A stretch of 64,000 bases of DNA, from positions 17,400,848 to 17,464,847 of the forward strand of contig CM045737.1 of assembly GCA_024760905.1 (NCBI GenBank). Direction: 5' to 3'. This stretch comes from Plotosus lineatus (Eukaryota > Chordata > Actinopteri > Siluriformes > Plotosidae). The position numbers and the translations under genes were made by a program. The notes beneath the pieces were generated by a model, which worked only from the letters and a program-made list of their open reading frames with translations, made no database searches and was not told where the DNA came from. Below, piece by piece: positions 57,106-64,000 of the stretch (positions are counted from its first letter, which is position 1; the number at the start of each line of letters is the position of its first letter).

Positions 57106-59374
57106 GGTTTTATTATATTTGCTGTAATTAGTGCACTATTGCATTAGTGCAAAGTGCACTATTTGAACTGGCATTGAAAAAATACTTGTTATACCTGTTT
57201 CCCTGGAAGCTGAAATTAAATGCGTGAGGTGAAAATCACAACCCATCATTATAAAACTGCTATATTTATACATGAATTATTGTGACTATTAACCTGTTTG
57301 ACGGTCACTTTTACGGAGTGAGCTTCATCCAAACCTCAATAATTCATGAACCAGTAGGCCTATAATTTACAGAAAATTGCCCCTAATGTTTTGTCTTCGT
57401 GGAAGCATTGCAAATTAAAACTCTATGGTTTCAAATAATAGCTGATATATTACTATACAGATTTAAATCAATGAAATTACTTGTATGTTTTTAAATAAAC
57501 TTGTGCTAGGTCACTGAATGAGTCTCTGAATACAAGATGTTCATGAACCCCTGGTCTTAAGTTGGTGTAGGATTTAACTTTGGTTATTAGATGCTATTTT
57601 TAAACTGAGCAGTGAAGTCATTAATGGTTATAATATCTTATTATACACTATTTTTAGAAATTCTCACATTAGATTATTTCACCAGTGCACATTTAAACTG
57701 GTGGAAATAAGGGCTAGTTATTTATAAGGTTATAAGTTATTTATAAAGAGCCAGCACAGTGTCTCTTTAGTCTAGTTTTAGAAGTGTTATGAATATGCAG
57801 AGTCAGGAAGGTCAGTTTCATCTTTAGACAAAGAGAGTCTCCAGGTAGCTAATAGGACTCATTAATGCTGTGAGTAGCTCATGGGAATCACACAGTGGCC
57901 GACTGGCTGACATCAGTAATCGTGCCTGAACTGTGTCGCTGTTGGGGTCAGTGGTTTCCAGATTTCCTCTACTGTCTGTAAAGGTGTGTATTGGCAGTGG
58001 AGGATTAATTGGAGCTGCTGGAGGACAGCCACAGCAGATGGTCTCTCCCCTGTAGCGGTGTCATTGCAGCTCAGACAGCAGAGACTGGGAATTCACTGCC
58101 ACAGACAGACAAAGCTGTATACAGGTTTGAGAGGAGAACAGAAAGCCATTTTCATTGCAGGTGGTAAGCTGTCAGGTGGCAGTTTGATTTGTTTTGTGCT
58201 GTTCTGACCAGAAGGTCCTATTGCTTATTCTTCAGGGAGATAGCGGCTCAGGTGCTGGGTAAATAATATCAGAACGAATCAAAAACTACTAAGGGAGCAT
58301 GTTTATTGCATCAACACCATCATGTGGATTTATTATAAATTGTGGTTTGCTTTGTCTTTTCTGAGTGATAGGAGTAATTTTCATTGGTGTGGAAGTGTTT
58401 TTTTAACAGATTTAATGATGTAAAAAACATTTTGTGAATTACTTTCGGTGGTTTTATGATCACATTATAGCACCAGAACTGCCTATATTTTCTTGGTACT
58501 GACTTATTAAAAAAAAAAAGTACATGGCACTTTCTTTATTCAGATAAAAGGTGTGAAATTAAGGATTACATTTTATTGCCATAACTGGTACCCTGTCTGT
58601 TCATCCAAGCAATTTTCATTAGGGTTTATCTGCAGTGGTCAGCATTGGAGTACTTAACGGTCTATAAAGTACAACAACACGGACACACGGCTGTATGTTC
58701 TGCTCTTAATACCCATCTGTATTTTCCCTATGTATCTGCCAGACCGCAATCCATATCCTTCATTATTATTCCTCATGAGAATGAAGACATCTGTCTGCTT
58801 TGACTGGAGTGATGAGTGTGTTTGCATGCTGCCGTCTGCTGACGAGACACTGCCAGGTAGCAATATGGGGTTGCTTTCGGGCACGAGGTCTGACAAGAGG
58901 CTGCCAGATTAGTGGCAGCAGTGCCCTACAGTTCCACCCTCTAATCCCGCTGTCTGTTGGCACCACCTCACCTAAACCTCTGTCCTCTCCTCCTCCTTTT
59001 AGACTCTTTCGTCGGAAGTAAGAAACCGGGCCGCACACAGTGAAGCACATATCCTGCAAGGTGCTGACTGGTGTCTTCACTTGGTGGTGACATGTAGCTG
59101 TTTATTCAGCTTGTGTTGCAGGCTTGTTTTCTCTGCTGGCGGGGGTCATTGTGAACTTCCTTTGTACCACATGGTTGCTTTTTTTCTTTTTCATTCTTAC
59201 AAACACAATAAGTCGGCCTAATTGTTTTGTATTGTATGTGTCTACTATGTCAGACTTATTTTTGAAGATGAATTTTTTTTTTTTTTTTTTGGTATACAAA
59301 ATTTTGGAAACATTTTAAATGAATTCTGATCTTAACATGAAAACAATTGATGCAATTTTTTCTTTTTATAGTAC
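57106..59374. other. Unassigned sequence
   Basis: No mobile element recognised in 2.2 kb. The stretch 58780-59060 has higher GC and several short frames but no clear splice-bounded exon. Poly-T near 59274-59290. Confidence 0.4.
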
Positions 59375-60460
59375 AGTTGGCCCACTGAATACGAAAAATC
59401 AAGATAATGAATAACATTTTCCGAAATTTTCATCTTCTGTATACGAAACAACCTCCATTCAAACATTAAAATGCGCTATTCAAACGTTCAAACAATGCGC
59501 AAGTTGCTCTCTCATTGGCTGTCTCCCAACACCCAGCCCTGCTGGCCTCCCATTGGCCAGGAGGGAGCTGAACCTCCATAGTACTGCACCCATAAATTTT
59601 GTTTGTCACACGCATAAAGGAGAGACATACTGTTTTTTCGAGAGTTTTTTGAGCGTGTTCATTGCAGCTTATTTTTCATTTTTTTAAGTTGTTTAATTCA
59701 GTAAATGTTTAATAAATGTGGCTCGCTCCGCTGAATGTGGGCAAAACGCGGCTCATCCGGACCTCCGCTCAAGCAAACAAGTGAATGTTGAGTACTTAAC
59801 AAGTGTTCAAAGCGCACTTAACTGCTTGACAGTTCGGAGGTCCGGACAAGCCGCGTCCTGTCTCAAAAGCTCCGGCGTTGGTTGCGGCGGAGCGCACCAC
59901 AAATGTGGTGTGCTCCACCAAGTGTGAGCAGCGTCTCAACCAACACCGGGCCCCCGAGACGGGGTGCGGCTCATCCGGACCTCCGATCCCTCAAGCAAAC
60001 AAGTGAATGTTGAGTACTAAACAAGTGTTCAAAGCGCACTTGCCCGCTTGACAGATCGGAAGTCCAGACAAGCCGCATTCCGCCCCAAAAGCTCCGGTGT
60101 CGGCCACGATGCCTCCCGCACTTGGCGGAGCACGTCACAAATGTTCAATAATGTTTAATATTTTTTGGTTTGGTTAATAAAAAATGTTTAATAATGGTTT
60201 AATGAATAAATATGTTAATAAAATGGTTGAATATGTTAATAAAATGTTTAAATGGTTTAATAAATAATTTTATTTTCCTCTTAACACATTTCATACAAAA
60301 TTGGTGTACTTTTATCATTTTTAAAGGGTTTATGGGGTAGTATTGGGAGCCTTGGAACAAATCACACATTTTACATGTAAAATGCATCTCTACTTACGAA
60401 GACTCCTGGTTCCGAGAAAGGCACTGGAACGGATTAATTTCGTAAGTAGAGGGCCGACTG
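59375..60460 (+). mobile_element. Tigger-type family 1 element, GGCCC-terminal type, with foreign core
   Basis: CAGTTGGCCCACTGAATACG to CGTAAGTAGAGGGCCGACTG, TA at 59373-59374 and 60461-60462. Outer 300 bases match the other family 1 copies, but the middle (about 59700-60150) is a GC-rich palindromic sequence with no transposase similarity. Confidence 0.85.
59749..60080. repeat. GC-rich palindromic module, two units
   Basis: Unit A at 59749-59855 and unit B at 59966-60076 share GCGGCTCATCCGGACCTCCG at one end and its near-complement at the other (CGGAGGTCCGGACAAGCCGC in unit A), with the same directly repeated interior GTGAATGTTGAGTACT. Between them is a second palindrome centred on CACCACAAATGTGGTG near 59900. 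The structure is A-B-A', C-C', A-B-A'. Confidence 0.8.
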
Positions 60461-60474
60461 TACTTTCTAACCTG

Positions 60475-60620
60475 TGATAGCCTGGCAAGCTGTCCAATGT
60501 GTACTCTGCCCTTGCCTGTAGTTGGCTGAGATGGGTGCCAGCCTCCCATAACACTATTTTTAACACTATTTTTAATTAATCCCTAATTTGGATTAATCGG
60601 TTTTAAAAAAATGAATGAAT
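60475..60620 (+). mobile_element. SINE L2-type tail fragment
   Basis: GATAGCCTGGCAAGCTGTCC, GGCTGAGATGGGTGCCAGCC and an AATGAATGAATGAG end. Confidence 0.75.
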
Positions 60621-60630
60621 GAGTACTTTA

Positions 60631-60786
60631 TACCTATTGTTGGACAATTTTATGCTTGGCATCATCAGAATATTCAGAAAAGGGTGAAATAATAATTTAT
60701 TATAATGTTTTAGTGTTATAAAATAAATTATTATTTCACCCTTTTCAGAAGATGATCTCAAGCTTAAAATTGTCCAACAGTAGCTA
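60631..60786. repeat. Snap-back hairpin element
   Basis: Arms 60631-60697 and 60724-60786 are almost fully complementary (TTGTTGGACAATTTTA against TAAAATTGTCCAACAG; AAAAGGGTGAAATAATAATT against AATTATTATTTCACCCTTTT), with TA next to each end. A TA-flanked MITE by structure; the parent family is unknown. Confidence 0.85.
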
Positions 60787-60792
60787 TAATGT

Positions 60793-61135
60793 GGGGGCAG
60801 TGGTGGTCTAGTGGTGTAGGGTGCTGGATCGCTGATCCTCAGGTTGGGGGTTCGAGTCCCACTCTCCACAAGGTTGTCACTGCCCCCCCTCCCCCAATCC
60901 AGCTAACTGGGTTATCAAAGGCGGGCCATGTCTCTCACTCTCTATGGTGAGAGGCTCATGTAAAAGAACTATTGCTGACTTTCATAAAAGAGGAGCTGCA
61001 AGTCCGTCAGCGTGTTTCTGTTCCTTGCTAAAGGGTTGTGTCAGGAAGAGCATCCAACGTAAAAACCTATGCCAAATCAAACGTGCGAATCATTCGGTGC
61101 AGCAACCCCGATAAAGAGAAAAAGCCGAAAGGAAA
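60793..61135 (+). mobile_element. tRNA-headed SINE, body B with RTE-type tail
   Basis: GGGCAGTGGTGGTCTAGTGG head, B box GGGGTTCGAGTCCC, body, then GTCAGGAAGAGCATCCAACG and GCGAATCATTCGGTGCAGCA...AAGCCGAAAGGAAA. Third RTE-tailed copy, in plus orientation. Confidence 0.87.
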
Positions 61136-61140
61136 TCTCT

Positions 61141-61860
61141 CCTAATGTGTTGGTGTGGTGGTTAGTACTTCTGCATCACAACAGTAAGGTCTTTGGTTTG
61201 AGTCCTGTGTTTGGCAATAGTATTTTTCTAAGGAGTTTGTATATTCTCCCCAAGCATGCATGAGTTTACTTTGGGTGCCCCAGTTTCCTCCTATAGTTCA
61301 GAGACGTGACATTTAGGTGTGATTCGGGGAGCCGGTTTAGTTGCCGACCACTCGACCATGCAACAGGTTGTACTGGCTTACATGTTACCAGTAGCAGGGC
61401 AAAACCTGACCTGACAGTATCAGATACTAGTATTACGGATCTCACACTGTTGCATCCAGTAGTTTAGCGACTAAACCGACTCCCCCATCAGGTTCCAAAT
61501 TTGGTGAGGTGGGTGGCGAGCAACCCAGTAGGAATAAAAACCAGACCTATCAAAGGGCGGATAAACTCTTTAGAGTCAACGGCCAGCTAGCTAGAGTTGG
61601 TGTCTCAATAAAAACACCCTGCAGAAAGAACTTTGGGCTTCTACTGCGGATTTTTTGCCTTTGTATACAGCCATGACAAGCTGTTGTTATGGCTGCCGCC
61701 TACACCAGAAATCTGGCACGGCACCCAGATTGATTGATTGAATGATTGAGATCTGTAATGGGCTGGTGAACTGTTCAGTGTGCCTTGCCTTTCACCCAGA
61801 GTTGACAATAGCTCCAGCTTCTACTAGTATGTGACTATAAAACCAGAGTCTGTGGTTTGA
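61141..61860 (+). mobile_element. SINE type A split by a foldback insertion
   Basis: Head and body at 61141-61317 (GTGTTGGTGTGGTGGTTAG, GTTTCCTCCTATAGTTC) and L2-type tail at about 61745-61860 (GATCTGTAATGGGCTGGTG) are separated by about 425 foreign bases. Confidence 0.7.
61318..61740. repeat. Unidentified insertion with terminal foldback
   Basis: GGGGAGCCGGTTTAGTTGCC (61331-61350) is matched in inverse by AGTTTAGCGACTAAACCGAC TCCCCC (61462-61487), as are the CATGCAACAG and CTGTTGCATC blocks. The remaining 250 bases (TATCAAAGGGCGGATAAACT... to GGCACGGCACCC) are not recognised. Confidence 0.6.
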
Positions 61861-61911
61861 TAATGAATAAATAATATTGTAATGTATTAAATTTATTTAT
61901 ATGCCGGATAA

Positions 61912-62728
61912 AGTCAGCCCTCTACTTACGAAATTAATACGTTCCAGTGCCTTTTTTGTAACCTGGAGTTTTCGTAAGTAGAGGTGAATTTTACATATAA
62001 AACACGTGATTTGTTCCAAGGCTCCCAATACTACCTTTTTGGTTTCTTTAAATCTCTCGAACCACCCATGCGACGCTTTAAAGTCTGGGGGTTGCTGGTC
62101 TGAAGAACCCTCACCCCCACCCTCCTTCACGAGGTCCTTAAATATGGTGGTTGCTTTTTCCGAAATAATCGCCTGCAGCACGGTATCTCTGCTTTTAAGA
62201 TCTCCTTCTGCTTCAATATCGTCCCGATTGTAGAGGGGTTTCGGCCATACTCCTTTGTGATTTCGCTCAACCGCATCCCACTTTCGCATTTTTTTATTAT
62301 CTCCTGCTTCACTTCAATTGTTAATGGAGCCCGCTTCTTCTTTTCGGTGTCATCGGGAATCACTTTCTTGGGGTCCATGATGGATAATGAAATATAACGC
62401 TGCAATGATCAGCCTCAAAAAAAAAACCTCACGAGTCAACAGTCCTGTTCAACTCTCCTTCACAGAAAAACAGGAAGTGACAAACAGGAAGTATGGGTAC
62501 AGTTCAGCTCCCTCCTGGCCAATGGGAGGCCAGCGGGGTGGGATGTTGGGGGACAGCCAATGAGAGAGCAACTCGTGCATTGTTTTAATGTTTTAATGGC
62601 ATGTTTGAATTTTTGAATTTTTGAATGGCATGTTGCTTTTCGTAAAAAGAGGACGAAAATTTAGGAAAATGTTTTTTGTAACCTGGATTTTTCGTACACA
62701 GAGGTTTGCGTAAGTAGAGGGCCGACTG
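61912..62728 (-). mobile_element. Tigger-type family 1 element, GGCCC-terminal type, both ends present
   Basis: AGTCAGCCCTCTACTTACG at the left and GTAAGTAGAGGGCCGACTG before TA at the right. It keeps the best transposase DNA-binding region of this terminal type. Confidence 0.88.
62040..62378 (-). pseudogene. Tigger-type transposase DNA-binding region, one frameshift
   Basis: From 62378: MDPKKVIPDDTEKKKRAPLT, EVKQEIIKKCESGMRLSEIT, KEYGRNPSTIGTILKQKEIL K. The frame shifts near 62190, after which AIISEKATTIFKDLVKEGGG, DQQPPDFKASHGWFERFKET completes the two-part CENP-B-like binding domain. The DDE domain was deleted, leaving about 130 of an expected 450 or more residues. Confidence 0.8.
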
Positions 62729-64000
62729 TACTCTGTTTCTACATGAAAAAGTAACTTTGGGTGTTATAGAGGTGCAGTGGTTCTGTTTCAAATACTCCTG
62801 GGTTCATGGACTTTCTTCTCAAAAACATACTAGTTCGCTGCTCTCCACAATTTGTATGTGTGAATATCAATTTAATTCCCTGCTCATGGATTAGTATTTC
62901 ATTTAGAATATCTTCGATACTGTCCATTCAGACTTGCCTCCTGTGTTTCTGGGTTAGACTTGACCCTAACTGGGTCAAAAAGATATACGTGTTTAATAAC
63001 TCTGACCTTCCTATTTTCTTCATGTTCTTGTTCTCGGGGAAGGGTGTGTGTACAATTTTGCATAATAAGACTACAGTACTGTAAATCTGGGTGTTGACTT
63101 CGTCTTGCCGGAGTTCTCCTCCATCCTTTGATGATTATGACGCTGCAAGAGTGTGCACAGCAAGTACAGATCATTTATCTATTAGCATCATTTTTACCTG
63201 CATACACTTTAGACTAAAATAAAGCGTTGCACTTGGCATCTGCTTACAGTTCTTAATTTTGGAGCATGTGTTGAAATTTTCTGGAATTATATAGTCTGTG
63301 AGTATGTAAATGTCAACTGGGAATCAGTGGTTAGGCTGATTTTAATTAGATTTATTAGAACGCTTATTTATAAGGATTTGGCTCTACTTATGATGTTTGT
63401 GTAAAATCCAAGTTTAAGAGGATTATATTATAGTATAAAGAACAGTAGAGTGTACAGTTATGACTCTACACAGCAGCAGACACTGGACTAGTTTTCAATT
63501 CCACAATTAAAGGATGCTTAATCAGTCTTATCTGCTCCCACTCAATTTACTCGTTTCCATTTTTACGAAATAAATGATTTTAACTCTCGCGATGCTGATC
63601 AGAATCAAATATTTACTGAAAGGGTAAAGGTCATTTTTAACTAATTTTAATATGTCATACAGCACTACACAAGCCCTGTGCCAGGTCCGATGCATGCCCA
63701 TGTTAGTGCAGTCCTTCTTTGTCTTATAAGCATCTTTTCATCTTCTATCTGACCACCAGCTAATGTGCTCAGCATAAAAATACACTACACTCGATGCTTT
63801 ACAACGTACAGTACTCATTCGGTTTGTGGAAATATCTTGCTATTCCTCCTCCTCCTTAATATTATAAGGTCGACATAAGGTTATCATGCTCTGGGAGTGC
63901 CAGTGATGGCTGTAGAAAGAAGTAGAATACCAAGAACATTTTTGATGTTCATCTGTTCAATACCACACAGAGATTAATTGAATTTTATCCTTCTGAGATT
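62729..64000. other. Unassigned sequence to window end
   Basis: No mobile element, RNA gene or exon recognised. Confidence 0.4.

Overview
This window looks like gene-poor, AT-rich vertebrate nuclear DNA, most likely from a teleost fish and possibly an ostariophysan such as a catfish (the species is inference). The evidence is the repeat content: several Tc1-like lineages, RTE and L2 LINE tails typical of fish, tRNA-headed SINEs with LINE-type tails, TA-flanked pogo/Tigger-type elements and very many CA/AT microsatellites. No bacterial, viral or plasmid organisation is visible. Only one stretch looks like possible host coding sequence: a candidate internal exon at 2504-2678. Almost every long open frame is a transposase or reverse-transcriptase relic, or a microsatellite read as protein.

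Layout. 0.1-6.7 kb: a Tigger-type element, the candidate exon, a SINE, a Tc1-like element and another pogo-type element. 7.1-9.9 kb: a pogo-type element with an internal inverted duplication, abutted by a degenerate RTE LINE. 11.9-14.8 kb: an old Tc1-like element split by a hAT-like insertion with 8-bp target duplications and by a SINE tail, then an intact SINE. 15.3-18.3 kb: a SINE cluster. 18.5-21.2 kb: a nest in which a pogo-type element holds a Tc1-like element and an RTE 3' end. 23.6-25.8 kb: three TA-flanked families side by side. 26.4-31.3 kb: RTE tail, SINEs, two foldback MITEs and two Tigger-type copies. 32.5-39.3 kb: more of the same, including a Tigger-type copy carrying a hAT element. 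40.0-42.1 kb: a Tc1-like element with the longest uninterrupted transposase frame, then an inverted RTE pair. 44.1-48 kb: Tigger-type element, MITE and SINEs. 48.7-53.1 kb: hAT relic, L2 LINE, a SINE with a perfect 17-bp target duplication and a pogo-type element. 53.3-57.1 kb: a nearly full-length LINE of the R2-type superclade (N-terminal zinc finger, RT, CCHC, restriction-like endonuclease). 59.4-62.7 kb: two Tigger-type copies around a hairpin and SINEs.

How the parts relate. I separate five TA-flanked pogo/Tigger-like families by terminal inverted repeat: family 1 (eight copies, two terminal-repeat types on one transposase core), family 2 (two), family 3 (three, no coding remnant), family 4 (two), family 5 (two). 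The LINEs and SINEs look like partners: one tRNA-headed SINE body occurs with an L2-type tail and with an RTE-type tail, and both LINE types are present. The most unusual structures are the modular SINE tails, a GC-rich palindromic module at up to three loci, and nested insertions that give relative ages. Family names come from recognising motifs and consensus sequences by eye; no database search was run.
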